64,000 bases of DNA from Saxidomus purpurata (GCA_022818135.1 JAFMSR010000015.1:26162553-26226552); one strand, 5' to 3'. Positions 23,291 to 35,827 are shown, numbered from the stretch's first letter. Notes: generated by a model not told the origin, from the sequence alone. Numbers and translations are program-made.

Positions 23291-24689
23291 TATATGTACA
23301 TGTATAACCACCTCATAATATCAGCAGAGTAATGTACATGCAAACAAAATCAATCTTGGAAATATGTGTACATCTAAATGCTATAGTCTCATAGCCTTTA
23401 TATTCTGATGAAATTACTCATGTAAAAATGCCATCAGATAAATTAAATATGGAATGTACATCATTTTTCTGCCCAGTAATTAACCATCCATTGATGTTCA
23501 TTGTATCTTCTTCATGATCAGTATGTCAAATAAACATATAATTCCATATAAGATTATATGTTACATGTACATACATGTATGTGTTAACACCATATATGGC
23601 ATCTTGAGACTGTATACTCTAGGCTGTGAGATGTGTTTTCTCCAGGGTTCTAATTGAATCTGCTATCCACCACTGGATGCAGAGTTTTGTCATGCAATTG
23701 GACCATTCCATTATTCTACAGAGGGTCCAAATAATTTTGCGAATGATTTTTAACCTGTTTTTGGTTCATATCCTAGACAGTTTTACAAATTTTATCCCAA
23801 AATGGGTGAGAAAAGTTATAATACATAACAGTCTGTTTAATTTTACTTTAAATGTATTACTACCCCAATAAAGTATTACCCCAACCATCTCGACACGGGT
23901 TCTGAATCAAAAAGAATGGTAGGAGTGACATAAAGTATATGGAACTGCGTGCCAAGAATTAAACTACATTGAAATAAAAATGAACTTTAATAACCTTCTT
24001 CACTCTAGAAAATATCACTGTTTCCTAGAGGTTCATTTTTCATATGTGTTTTTATATACCCCAGCTATAGAATAGGCCAACTAAAACAAAATATAAAGTA
24101 ACATGATATAAAACTTTATATAGAATTAATCCCCATAGTCCACAGTACATATAACCGCATTTCGCTTTAATTATCTTCCCTTCTCTTAGAATAATCCTAG
24201 ATTTCTAGAGGGACAATTTTCACTTTCGGGCTACCGGAAAAAACCTAAATATTGTTCAAAACTTTTTTCTGTTAAAACATTGGTCAAAATTAGGGGCCGT
24301 ATAATTATCACAACTATAAATACTACAAAATAACATTAAAAACCCCGTTCCAAATGCTTGATTTATTCGAAAACGCCATTTCAAGCCTTCAGTTTCTTCA
24401 ATGTCAATTTACCCCACCCACTTGACATCCATCAACATATCCATTCAAGGTTCCAGTATAAGATTATTATATTTAAACATTTATATGCCACGGTTCAATT
24501 TTCTGCCAAACTCACTCCGACAGGTGTTCAAATTTGACACATACTGTGATATGAAAACTGTGGATCTTTGACACTTATCGATGCCATTTTTTATTGTTAA
24601 GATACGAAGCTTCTATAATTGATCTGATTCTTTCGGTCTGATTAAAAGGTCTAAATTTAGATAAAATGTGAAATCCCAAAGTGATCGTA
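23291..24689. other. Interior of the 5.5-kb element, AT-rich
   Basis: An ORF at 23626-23871 (+) is unrecognised. Nothing else supported. Confidence 0.5.
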
Positions 24690-24786
24690 TAACGTGTAAT
24701 CCGTTTATCGTGTAGCGTGCGCTTCGTACATCGTGTATATCGTGTATCGTTCTGAATCGCTCATCGTGTATTTACCGAACGTGCAA

Positions 24787-24841
24787 CGTGCGTCTAACGT
24801 GCGTGTATCGTGCGTACATCGTGCGTGTATCGTGCACTCCG
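24787..24841 (+). repeat. Right subterminal 11-bp repeats
   Basis: Consecutive 11-mers CGTGCGTCTAA, CGTGCGTGTAT, CGTGCGTACAT, CGTGCGTGTAT, CGTGCACTCCG. They have the same + strand orientation as the left block, although the 26-bp ends are inverted. Looser CGTGTAT words extend upstream to about 24685. Confidence 0.85.
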
Positions 24842-24874
24842 TGTGACAACTGTTACGTTCCGACTACTGTAGTG

Positions 24875-25711
24875 CTTTACAGACCACACATACTTGTCTT
24901 GCTTTCATTTCGTTTTTACAGTAACCAACATAATTGTCAACGATAACGTGTAACTGGTCATGACATTGGAAGCTCCTACACAGCTAGTGAATTGATTTAA
25001 TTCCTGTTACAATGTAACATCAAACATCTGGGTCTGACCTCGATTTATAGTTAATATTCAAATAACGACAAATTCATTTACAAAAGAGGTATTAAAACAG
25101 TAATTTAAACTATTCACAGAATTAATGAAGTCCCTTGAACAGGTTTAATACATTTTGAAATATTTTTACACAACCAATCCTACATTAGAACTACAAGAGA
25201 GGATAACATTTTTTCGAGACATCAACATGATAAACAATCGTTTGTATTACATTAATTATACAGTCCATCTGAAAAAATAGTTTACATGCATAATACTATT
25301 AGATATGTGACATAAAACTGAGTTAAGACGCAACTTATGTTACTTGTACTCACCCTACTTAATTATATACATCCGGTGTAGTTGAATAGTGCCAATTTAC
25401 AGTAATGCGCATTACTTAGACACGACTGCGATAATATAGTGTAGTAGCTGTTCAGTAGCTTAATAATGCAGACTTTTTATTTCTCACTCATTCCCATTTT
25501 AACTAAAAACAAAATGAATTTCGATAAAAAAAATCCATAAAACGGCCATGGAATTAGACACCCCCTATTATGGTACACTAATGTACATGTAGTATATGTC
25601 ATTAAATTTTGTTGTACATTGTTTTCCGGCGATGAAATTGTACCGGTACTATATAACTCTAAAAGTTTAGTCGGATAAACTGCTTTGGTATAATGTAGCA
25701 CTAATTGAAAG
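24875..25711. other. AT-rich stretch without a gene
   Basis: Nothing supported; the minus ORF 25477-25731 overlaps the retrotransposon fragment and is a shadow. Confidence 0.5.
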
Positions 25712-26118
25712 AACATGGTCACCCTATACAAAGAACCTCATAGATCAGATTGAGACTGTCCAAAGAAGAGCAGCTCGCTGGATTAAGGCCAACTTCGCTC
25801 GTACCTCAAATGTTACAGATATGCAACACTTCCTAAATCTACTTCGTCTAGACAAACGACGTATTGATAATAGTCTTTCTCTGTTACATAATATCAATAA
25901 TAATCTAGTTGCCATTCCTATTGGTAGTTACCTAGTTCCCTTAAACCGCCCTGCACGCGGGGTAGAGTTACTGAAACCACAGACTATTTCAGCTTCTCCT
26001 AGAACTATCTGTCACATGAACCGCTTTCCCCCTGTCATTGGCCCTTCCCCAACCTACAGCAGTTCCTGTCTCTTCCTTATTAATTTGCTTAAGCTTCTAT
26101 CACCCTTTAACGTTTAAT
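25712..26118 (+). pseudogene. 5'-truncated non-LTR retrotransposon, reverse transcriptase C-terminus
   Basis: The frame reads IERTWSPYTKNLIDQIETVQ, RRAARWIKANFARTSNVTDM and LNLLRLDKRRIDNSLSLLHN, followed by VAIPIGSYLVP and a stop at 26116-26118. This matches the conserved stretch after the RT domain in CR1/L2/Jockey-type elements (WSPYTK...I..IE.VQRRAARW, then L.W..L..RR). The frame is open but lacks the RT catalytic part, and its last ~30 residues (RTICHMNRFPP) are degraded. Abrupt 5' truncation near 25712 is the usual outcome of target-primed reverse transcription. Confidence 0.85.
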
Positions 26119-26249
26119 CCAGTCGTTATACAGTATAATAACTTATTTCTTCCCGCAATAGGGTCAGCATTATTTGGAGATAGATAGGTGAAATAAATAA
26201 ACTTACCGGATTTCAGACTTTTTTAATGTTTACATTCTTTGCAGTTAAC

Positions 26250-26320
26250 TTAAAGCTGCTCACTTTCAGTTGCCATGAAAAAACTTATTTTTTCAAAAGT
26301 CTGAGAGCGAGCAGCTTTAA
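26250..26320. mobile_element. MITE family 1, 71-bp minimal copy C
   Basis: TTAA AGCTGCTCACTTTCAG and CTGAGAGCGAGCAGCT TTAA flank only about 30 bp (TTGCCATGAAAAAACTTATT...). The copy keeps both ends of family 1 and the TTAA duplication but has lost almost the whole interior. It could form a hairpin. Confidence 0.85.
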
Positions 26321-26799
26321 GCTTATGTCTAGGCGGATAAACATTAGAGGAGTTTTCGTAATTTAACATGTTTTTTTCTTAATATTGTCTGCTACTCAGG
26401 CCGATTTTATTCATAACTGCATCTACATCATTTTCTTCTTAATTATTTAATGATTGTGATTAAACCAGTCATTGCCGGTAATTTTGGTGCAACCGTTCAT
26501 TACATTGTACACCTGTACATGAAATATGGTCAATCGATGGTGTTCATTATAACCTCCGTCTGAGGAAGCTTGGAAATATTACACTTTTTTAACGTAACTA
26601 TTCTTAGACAATAACAGGGTTGCAGCTGAACAATACACTTTCAAGTGAAACTTAATGTGTAGAGCATATTATGCTTACTTGTTTATAAATATAACTAGAG
26701 AAAGTTAATCGAGACTTTAGAAAACCTATCGTACGACCCAAACAATAATCGGTCGATCGAAGTCGATATACCCTTCATTCATACAGAGTTACATTTCCT
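26321..26799. other. AT-rich stretch without a gene
   Basis: Nothing supported. Confidence 0.5.
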
Positions 26800-27117
26800 G
26801 TGTTTAATGATGCATTTATCACAACAACAAATCTTGTAATATACAGACACGCCATTGACATTTCCAGTCAAATACTTGTATTATATGCCACACGACATTT
26901 AATATATGCTTATAGTGTCTTGATCTTGAACACAAATTACAATTATCTCAATTCACAATCAACCATTTTGTACTATTGTTGCCGAACAAATAATATGATT
27001 ATCATTTTTGTGCGAACACGACCTCTCGTGTCAGGAAACTACCATTATGTTCTAGCCTTAAAGATATATTTCATTCAGGCACATCCAATGTTTAAAACCA
27101 AGAGTACAAACATATAA
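26800..27117 (+). pseudogene. Segment J1, open coding-like paralog of J2
   Basis: Open for 105 codons from a GTG (no ATG at the 5' end) to TAA 27115-27117. It reads FNDAFITTTNLVIYRHAID, SSQILVLYATR, later TRPLVSGNYHYVLALKIYF and AHPMFKTKS. J2 (42878-43150) reads AFITTPNIAICRHAIDVSSQ, then LFVTR, and LAIKMYFVEA, SMFKAK in the same frame. Most single-base codon changes are synonymous (ATC/ATT, CAC/CAT, GAC/GAT, CAA/CAG, TTA/TTG, ACA/ACG) or I/V, I/M, L/I, which strongly suggests past selection on protein. The domain is not recognised. No signal peptide or definite splice sites are seen, so it is probably an exon or exon fragment. Least damaged of the J copies. Confidence 0.45.
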
Positions 27118-28317
27118 CTGCAGACACTGTAAATTATTTCTTTTTCATACGCTCTGTGACGATATCTTGATTCTAAATTTGCGATTTGAAATGTCACTCG
27201 TGAATTTAAGAAACTTGAATTAATGTCTTAATCTTTACGCAATCGCTTTCCGCAACAGTTTAATTAAATAAACAACAGATGATACAATTCAAGATTGAAC
27301 ATCTGCAATTATAACCATACCTTGATAATTATGGTTCAGATATTTGAATTTGAAATTTTTTTATATATAATGCGGCTTCTAGTGTGTTTCTAAGTTTTTT
27401 CTATGCACAACCTTTTGAACACGTATTTTCAAAATAATTATCCCGTTTTAAACTGCAGTGAAAGATAACATGTATCAGAAAACACATTCTTACTACCTAC
27501 CTTTCGTAATGGCTTGTTTCGGAATGGGGCATTGAACGCACGATGTTTCCTTGCTTTTGGTAATTCAGCTATAATTCGTTTTCAAAATTGTCATAACAAT
27601 CTGACCAATTTTACTCACAAATGGATTGAAAATGTGGTACATGTATATTTAGAGCTCAAAACCATTTTCCTAACTTTGGCCTTATGTTCTAGCTTTTCAA
27701 ACAATGTGACTCGCAAATGTATCCAAGATATACAATCTGAACTATTCCGATGATGTTGCTGAGCAAATATTGACACTAAAGTTTACTGAAGGTGTTCCTT
27801 CGATGACAGGTTATAATTATTGTATTTTCTTTCACATAGTCCAGGTTCAAAAGTAAATTAAAGAATTTACATATACGAGCAAACTTGACAGCTTTAAGAA
27901 GGATTGGAAATAAATTGAGGCCTTTATTTAAGCAATATCTTACTATGATTAAACCTTACCAAGAGTTTAATAAGTTTTCGAACTTGACTTTAAGTGCAAG
28001 ACAATAATCCAATATAATATGAATATGGGCTCTACAATATTATTAGAATTGGACTAAACATTGTGCTTATAGATAACATCAAAATCTACTTAAAGTTCAA
28101 GAATTGCTGTTAGAGAAGAAATATTCCTTTTTTGTTCCCGGTTAAGTAACATCCAAACTATGAACATAAACTTAAATTTGTAAACCAGCTCGATTTGTAT
28201 AAAAACAAATCATATCATTCACTTAATGGTACATGTAAACCAGTGGGAGACAATACTACTCGCAATTAATTTATTCTCAGGTTGAAGCTATTGATAAAAT
28301 AAATTTTAAGTTTGTTT
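27118..28317. other. AT-rich stretch with one unrecognised ORF
   Basis: The ORF at 27514-27753 (+) reads FQNCHNNLTNFTHKW and NNVTRKCIQDIQSE. It has two Cys and sequons, but no second copy was found here to support it. Confidence 0.4.
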
Positions 28318-28376
28318 AAAAAACCCCTTTTTTTGGGTAAAAACAACAACAAAAAAAAAAAAAACCCCCCCCACCT

Positions 28377-28426
<50 letters not shown>

Positions 28427-28454
28427 TAAAAAATATAATTTTTTTTTTAAAAAA
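28318..28454. other. Homopolymer block, probable consensus artefact
   Basis: Long runs of A, T and C follow each other, including about 40 consecutive A. This resembles unresolved long-read consensus more than biological sequence. Confidence 0.6.
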
Positions 28455-28861
28455 GTCACTCACGAAGGTCATTGAAAATCCTCAGGTGTCACGATATATA
28501 TTTCGTCCTACATGTGAACGAAAGCAAATTACAACTACGTCGTGTTTGTAAATCACGTGTTTATGTGGCTTAATTTTATCAGTATTGTATTAAGCTATAA
28601 CCTGTGCGTAACAAACATATCAAAGTAACGTTGAAGTATGCCGAGGCATCACAAGCGCAAAACCAAATGAACAGTAAATTGTATTTGGATAGACGATAAT
28701 GATAGATGAAAATAATGGCACACAATATATTGAAATATAATGGTTTACTTTAATAAGTACTCGCCTTTATTGTATTAGGGTTTAAGTAGATTGAAACAAA
28801 CATTATGATAGATATTTTCAATTAAGATTCAATTATGGGCTAAACTTCAACAAAAATAGAA
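28455..28861. other. AT-rich stretch without a gene
   Basis: Nothing supported. Confidence 0.5.
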
Positions 28862-29150
28862 TTGATACTTACTCTAGTATTTTCGTGGAGCTTATTTCTT
28901 CTCTTCATGAGATTTGTTTCCGCAAACGAGCTTAACTACGTTGTGATATATATGTGTTGCGTGCTTGTTTCAGTAACAGGAAGAAACTACAGGCAATATT
29001 TGTGCGATAATTCTGGCTCCTCTGCAATTTTCTACTTGTATATTTATGGGCCGTCTCAGAAAATAGGTAGATAATTGCATGTTAGATTCTTGCTTTCCTC
29101 TTAATAAACATTTATCTATTTTCTTTGTTATTTATATATTCTGTTCGTTT
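28862..29150 (+). pseudogene. Segment K1, terminal-exon-like paralog of K2
   Basis: The ORF 28862-29074 begins hydrophobic (LTLVFSWSLFLLFM) and contains NYVVIYMCCVLVSVTGRNYR, then DNSGSSAIFYLYIYG. K2 at 47397-47525 has the frame CEIVSVTGRNYRQ, DNSSFSAIFYLYIYG. K1 has one extra G after TATTTATG, which alters the last residues. After the stop, GTAGATAATTGCATGTTAGA is shared with K2, and diverged forms occur in K3 (55.66 kb) and K4 (62.73 kb). TTAATAAACATT in K1 could be a poly(A) signal. I take it as a relic of a last exon plus 3' UTR of an unrecognised membrane or secreted protein. A non-coding repeat is the alternative. Confidence 0.35.
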
Positions 29151-32100
29151 TATCCGTTTAATACAAGCGAAACCATTTATACGTGGTTATAAACGTTACG
29201 AGCATCGAAGATAGATCTACAATTTGTACTGAAAATGAAAGCATTGAATAAAAAACTGGTGGAAAAAAGCATCGGATGTTGGAACAACAAAGAAAAACGT
29301 ACAAGAGAAATCACGCGCACAAACACCATCTTTTATGTTTAATGTTATGATTACACTTTGTAGATGACAGTTAGCCGTCGACGAGATAAAGTAACTACAC
29401 CAATTTGTTGCAAATGTACTCGTACAGGCAGGCTGCATGAGAAAGAATTTAGCTAACAAATTATACCTTACCAAATTTCCGAATGTACAAAAGAATTGTG
29501 TAGTATTGGAAAGACAAAGGTGGAAATTTATCTGTAAAATACAATAACATTGTATTTCGTTTCTTTACTCCGATGTACGGATTTTATCATGAATCGGTGA
29601 CTTTTCTCATTGTTGGGAGTTCACGTTATGCCATTTTGTGAATTCGGATTTTACAGCGATGTTTTTTATTTGTTAAGTTTTATATGTATTTGTTATTCAA
29701 TTAAAATTAAATTTCACAGAAGTATGTATTATGTGTTGAATTAATTATATTCTAAATTTGAACAAAATCTGCATACAAATAATTCAGTTATACCGAATTA
29801 TATAAGTGTCGGGTTAGAAGTGGCTCCAAGTGTAGCAGTATTCTGATAAATGCTGTTTCATTTATTTCCAAAGGATATGAATCATGGAAATTCAGCTTCA
29901 TGTATAATATAATAAAATGAATGCCATAATTGTAGCTACAGTGTATTACAATGTGGATGATATTCTGTTAACATGAAAAAAGTACACTTAAATTTACCTA
30001 AATATGGCCTGTAACAACAACAATTCAGTTATATTCAATGTCGTCAATATTCAACCTGTAGATATATGTTGTCTTGACCAATTTAGGGGTTTGTATTTTT
30101 TAATGATATATGAACTAATTTGTTTTTAATTATGAGATAGACAATTTCGCGTTCGATTGTCTGGAATGGGTGTAGGTATAGACCAGTTTATATGTAATGT
30201 GGTACCTGAACAGACCCAATTCCTCTTGAATAGAGTATTCCTCTGGAATAGAGTATGTAAAAATCCACATTGTATAGAATGTCAATGAGGGCATACACTT
30301 ACAAATGCATGGGCTATACTTTAAGAATTGGTCCTCTTGAGGTGACATTAAATCTGATATTAACAATTAAATTTTGTATAGCAGAAAATTTAGACATCAA
30401 ACTAATGGTTTCACAGTATAAATAATTACCTTATCTGCTGAATCAAAACCAAGTATGTGTGAATTTGAATCATGAATATCACAGTTATGGCCCTTGAACT
30501 TATAACAATATCAATTTAGTAAGATTAAATTATTTCCCCATCAATATCAGTAAAAACAATTTGTACTGTGATTGCAAGAGTTGACCACTTATACTTATTC
30601 TATGAGGCAATAATTATGTGAATTCATGTTCAATGTAACAAGAACTGAAATGATACAAACACTGTTTGCTTTAAATCAGATGGTAACTTTGGACTTAAGA
30701 GAGCTATACATGAGCAGACACCTTTTTTCATTATCATTTATGAATGTGGGATGACCTATGAATGTCAAAATGCACTATTTTAGTACAAATTAATGCCATA
30801 GAACCACTAATTGGCTGATCTTACTGGAAAGCTTTTCTACCTGGAAAAATATCATGACTGTTGCTGGATGTCAAACTACACCACTGAGGTGCCTTGAACA
30901 GTGACACAAAGACTGAAAGCATGTAGTAGTGAAACCATTGTATTTTATAATTTATGTTTATATATTTAATGATGTGACATATATCTTGGTCTAGATGTAT
31001 TTTAAATATGAAAATGGATACACTTTTGTAAAAGTGTAAGTCAGAATTATGGAACAAAATTATCTGTGTATCTGAAAGGTGATGTCAGATGTTGAATTCC
31101 ACAGTTTAGAACATCATGTAGTTGTCTAAAATTTTGAGCAGTCAAAATACTGATCAAAATATGCCATAAATGACAAATCATTAAATTAAATTAAGAACAG
31201 GAAGTATTGCATGATTTAGTACAAATATTTTTAAATTATATGCTTGTATATTACTTGCACTCAACAACATGTCAACATAGTTTATGCAATATAAATAAGG
31301 GTGTTGCAGACATCAAAATAATTAAATCTGAATATTGTTATAACATAGAAGTTTGGGTTCAAATCTCTTCACTAGCAGATATATATTTAACATTTTTCAT
31401 GGTAGCCAGTTACATCTACATTATATAATTACATGTATGTACATTGCTAATAGCCTTACATATTGTTTGTAAGTATTTCAATGTTTTAATCAAAAAGGGA
31501 TGAAAGAACATTATACTCCTGCTAGATTCCCAAATAGTGACACAAGGGAGCAGTGAAGATACTGAAGTACTCTGACCTCAGTGACTAAATTTGACAGAAA
31601 TTAAGTTAGACATTGACACTTAGTTTTCAGACTGATGTCACACAAGAACTGTACATACTTAAAGTCTTCAAGGAAAGGTTTAATTAATTCTATCAAACAG
31701 TGACAACTAGTACAGAGATATGCATTATGTAGCAACTTGTCTGTATGTTTACTATTCTGCAGCTGGCCATTAATCATAGATACATAATTATATTGTAATC
31801 CCTTAGGAAAAATAACTGCTTAAATTTGCAGTATTTTTGCAGTGAAACAGAAGTTTTTCAGAAAAGATTACCAGGTTCTTTGCCAGTATTTTATAACTGC
31901 TACAAGTGTAAGTGACCATGAAAATGCAGTTTTCTAAAAAAAACTGATAAAACTGCAGAAGAAAAAAACTGGTGATTGCTAGTTTTCTGCAGATATTTTG
32001 CTGTTTCAGGAAACAACTTCTTTAAAAGCAGTTTTATGAGCAGTAGAAATCAGTAATTTTCTTAGAGCAGTATATCCTAGGTTATACTCAAGAACCATTG

Positions 32101-33960
32101 TAGCAGTTTCTGTAAAACCTGGTAAATACTGTGTTTCTGCAGTCACTAAACAAAAACAAAAACAATTTTATACAGTGTTCTAATCCACCCAGTCACAGGA
32201 AGTGCAAGTTCTCTACTGGAAGTGGTCATTTTGTTTTTTGCTGAAGGTTATTTTAATGACATGTTAGAAAGAAATGTTTACATGTGGCAGAAATACTTTG
32301 GTGAAGTTGCCTAAAATTTGGTGCTAAAAAGGACAAGATCATTCGCATAAGAATAATTATCAATCTAAGACATAACTGATTGTTCAGATTTGTAAACAGG
32401 ATTTGAGAAAAAGCAAACGCAGTGGCTAAAGACATTGCAACAAAGGTATTCTGATATCAATTTGGTGACTGTTGAATAATATACATGTATAATGAAAGAA
32501 GTTCAGAATTACTGAGCTTAATACACTGTGGCTTAGACTCAATCCCAGATATGATCTAAGCCTGCACATATTCCATAGATGCTCTGTAATGTAAACTGAA
32601 TGGTGTTCACTTCGAACTAAGGGCAGTTTGTCCAAAGCAGTTCTTTGCAGTATACTATGATGTTATTTAACTAGTCAAAACTAGTACTGTACAGTCTTTT
32701 TTGGCAGTTTTTTAAGACATCATAATACTTGCTAGCTCATTTACATATTCCGCTTGATTTCACAGCATTTTTACTGCTTTTCCACTGCATTTTCACTGCA
32801 CTAAACAGCACTTAACTGTTTTTCCTTCTATAGTCAATATACAAACATTACTTTATATATCTGCAGTATTGACTGAAGCATTTCACTGTAAAAAGACTGC
32901 TTTTTACTGGTAAGAATAACAATGATGAAAACTGCATTTCTACTGCTTTCAATTTTCCAAAGGGATCATATACATAAACATTCATAAATACTTTCTGAAA
33001 AGTGAGAAGCCTTCATTGTACATTGTCACGTAAGAATAATGTATTTCTGTTGTGTGTGTTTTTGTTATTGTTTTTTTTGTTGTTGGGGGGGTGGCATTAG
33101 GTAAAAACAACTGTTTAACTGTCATTCTGTCTATTTGTCTGAAAGCAGGGAGAGAACAAATGCTTGACTGTCCTTCTGTCTTTGTTTTATCATGGGTCAT
33201 ATAGTATTGACCCTGGTTATATGTCTCTAGTGTGATCAGTCTAGGTAAATAATCCTGAAGGCAAATAACAGAATAATGAAGACACACAATAAACAGTCAC
33301 AAAATTACATGAAATTTCAAACAGTATAAATGAAACCATTTTTATTGATTTAATTTAGATTATTACATAGAAACCATATGGAACAGGTTTCAACCAAAGA
33401 ACACATACCAGGGCCTCATTTGCTTGACCTTAGTTTTTGTCTGCTACCAAAAATCAAGAAGATTAAAACATAAAGACTGAAAATATAATTATGTACAGTA
33501 GAATATGAAGATGAGTAACATTTATGAGATCTTCAATGGGCAGTAGTTCCTGACAACCATACTGTATATGCCTAAACTGTTGCCATTTCATCTAGATTTT
33601 ATATAAAATATGAGGATAATAAGGTAAAATTATATAACAGTCACTTGTAGTGTTGATATGGCACTTTTGACAGTTCAGAGTCAGATATGGCAACCATGCA
33701 GGGTAGTCTACATTAATTTTACTGAATAAATTTGTCTTCACTTCTGATTTTTCTAAGCTTGTCATAAAGATGGTCAACATGTAAATTGTCAAAGTGCAGA
33801 CAAATGTCTTGAAAAAGGCAGTATTGCAGAAAAATTGAATTAAAGAGTTGTTTTAAACAGAAAAACAGTTATACTTATTATTCCCTGAAAAATATTTGAA
33901 AGAATTTTACTGAATAGATGTGAAATTCACATTTTATTTCACTTTTGGGGATTTTTTTCA
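29151..33960. other. Quiet 4.8-kb AT-rich stretch
   Basis: No gene, RNA or element recognised. ORFs at 29217-29474, 30130-30366, 30821-31057, 31207-31428, 32253-32635 and 32982-33287 lack any motif I know. Between about 31800 and 32950 words such as TTTCTGCAG and AAACTGCAG recur unusually often on both strands, which suggests an old decayed repeat. A G-run occurs at about 33084. Confidence 0.5.
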
Positions 33961-33984
33961 GCCTACAGCCATCTTGAATTTCTT

Positions 33985-34285
33985 TGTTAAGTGCTAACGA
34001 TAAAGTTAATTCACCTCATGAGGTGAATTAAAATTATTGTTAAGTTTTCGTTAAAAATGAAGAGTTAACAATAAGTTAACACTAACATTTTTTGAACAAC
34101 AGATTTTTTTAACGGGAAAATTTAACAAGTAAATTAACAACACCTTGTTAATTTAACATGATTTTAACACTAACTTTGTTTGAACACAGCGATATTTAAC
34201 AAAAAATTAACATGTTGTTAATCAGTTAACAACAATTGCATTGTTAAATATTTAACAAAAGTTTTGAACAACTGGGCCAATATCT
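33985..34285. repeat. TTAAC/GTTAA-rich cluster with a 26-bp palindrome
   Basis: GTTAA or TTAAC occurs roughly twenty times on the two strands within 300 bp. It begins with the perfect palindrome TTAATTCACCTCATGAGG... at 34006-34031 and ends at TTTTGAACAACTGGGCC. Probably an old repeat end with internal simple repeats. No TIR pair found. Confidence 0.6.
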
Positions 34286-34743
34286 TTAGACTAGTTAACA
34301 TGAAAATTATATTGTTCGTGTAGCTAAACATAGATCTACTGGGCTAAGGCAACATTGTCCCGTGAATTTGTTTGCTTATAGACGTTTTGCTGACATTTAT
34401 TAGTTACAGATATTGTTTTGGTATGTTTAGAAAAAAAATAAGTATATTCTTTTAATTTCGCTAATTACAAAATCACACTGTAGTACGTACTTTATTGTTA
34501 TTTATCATTTTCACTCTGTTTTATAATCCAAATTTTGCTAAAGGAGCGAACTTTGTAAACAACACGTTTTAAGAATAAAATTTTAGTATTACGGTAACAG
34601 TTGTATTATATATCCCGTTCCTTTACTTAGACTGAAACCGAAACATGAATTTAAATTTAGATAAAAGCGTGTCAATTTTAGTGATAGCTATTGGCAAATA
34701 GCCAAGAAAAGATAAATAGGCGTACATGTAGCTCAGAAACAAA
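34286..34743. other. AT-rich stretch without a gene
   Basis: Nothing supported. Confidence 0.5.
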
Positions 34744-35827
34744 ACAAGAGGGTCATGATGGCCCTTTATCGCTCACCCGAGTACAACTGCTTTTAACAAA
34801 GTTGCTAGAAATCATCGAAACAACCTTTCTGACAAATTTCCAGGATATTTGGGCTGAAAATGTTACCTCTAGAGTATTAACAAGGCTTTTCCATATTTGG
34901 GCTGTGTGACCTAGTTTTTGACCCCAGATGACCCATATTCGAACTTGAGCTAGAAATCATAGAAACAACCTTTCCGACAAATTTCCAGGATATTTGGGCT
35001 GAAAATGTTACCTCTAGAGTGTTAACAAGGTTTTTCCATATTTGGGCTGTGTGACCTAGTTTTTGACCCCAGATGACCCATATTCGAACTTGAGCTAACA
35101 ATCATCGAAACAACCTTTCTGACAAATTTCAAGGATATCTGGGATGAAAATGTAACATCTAAAGTGTTAACAAGGCTTTTCCATATTTGGGCTGTGTGAC
35201 CTAGTTTTTGACCCCAGATGACCAATATTCGAACCTGAGCTAGAAATCATCGAAACAACCTTTCTGACAAATTTCCAGAATATTTAAGGCTGAAAATGTT
35301 ACCGCTAGAGTGTTAACAAGGTTTTTCCATATTTGGGCTGTGTGACCTAGTTTTTGACCCCAGATGACCCATATTCAAACTTGAGCTAGAAATCATCTTA
35401 ACAACCTTTCTGACAAATTTCCAGAATATTTGGGCTGAAAATGTTACCTCTAGAGTGTTAACAAGGTTTTTCCATATTTGGGCTGTGTGACCTAGTTTTT
35501 GACACCAGATGACCCATATTAAAACTTGAGCTAGAAATCAACTTAACAACCTTTCTGACAAATTACCAGGATATTTGGACTGAAACAGTAGCCTCTAGAG
35601 CCTTAACAAGATTTTTCTATTTTTGGGTCATGTGACCTAGTTTTTCACCCGAGATTACCCATATTCGAACTCGTCCGAGTAATTACTGCGACAAACATCC
35701 TGACCAAGTTTCGTGACAATTGAGGCAAAAATGTGACCACTAGAGTGTTAACGAACTAATTGTGGATGGACGACGAACATTCATCGATCCTAATAGCTCA
35801 CCCTGAGCCAGCTCAGGTGAGCTAAAA
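34744..35827 (+). mobile_element. Helitron-like/MITE element with six 145-bp repeats, copy 1
   Basis: Starts with ACAAGAGGGTCATGATGGCC and CGCTCACC and ends with a hairpin at 35795-35823 (AGCTCACCCTGAGC against GCTCAGGTGAGCT) followed by CTAAAAA. Between lie six tandem units anchored by GCTGTGTGACCTAG at 34901, 35046, 35191, 35337 and 35482, with a diverged sixth (GTCATGTGAC) at 35627. A 3' hairpin before CTAA and a tandem-repeat core fit non-autonomous Helitron-like elements of molluscs; a MITE-like origin is possible. No coding capacity; ORFs here are repeat shadows. Confidence 0.8.

Larger units (their letters stand above)
19384..24874. mobile_element. 5.5-kb CACTA-like DNA transposon, non-autonomous or decayed
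   Basis: A perfect 26-bp inverted repeat (CAGTAGTCGGAACGTAACAG...) lies at 19393-19418 and 24844-24869. Outside it both ends read CACTA (left CACTACGTACAGTAG, right in reverse CACTACAGTAG), so the left end carries an extra 4 bp. Next to each inverted repeat is a block of direct 11-bp repeats with core CGTGCGT. CACTA termini plus repetitive subterminal DNA are typical of EnSpm/CACTA elements, but I see no transposase domain and no clean 2-3 bp target duplication. The only extra match is TA next to the 26-mer. KDZ-type elements or another superfamily remain possible. The interior holds older insertions and one exon-like ORF. Confidence 0.75.

Noticed and set aside
34877..35225. Repeated minus-strand ORFs reading GHLGSKTRSHSPNMEKP
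   Set aside because: Frame shadows of the 145-bp repeat; the same peptide appears from the opposite strand in the inverted copy at 39150-39353.
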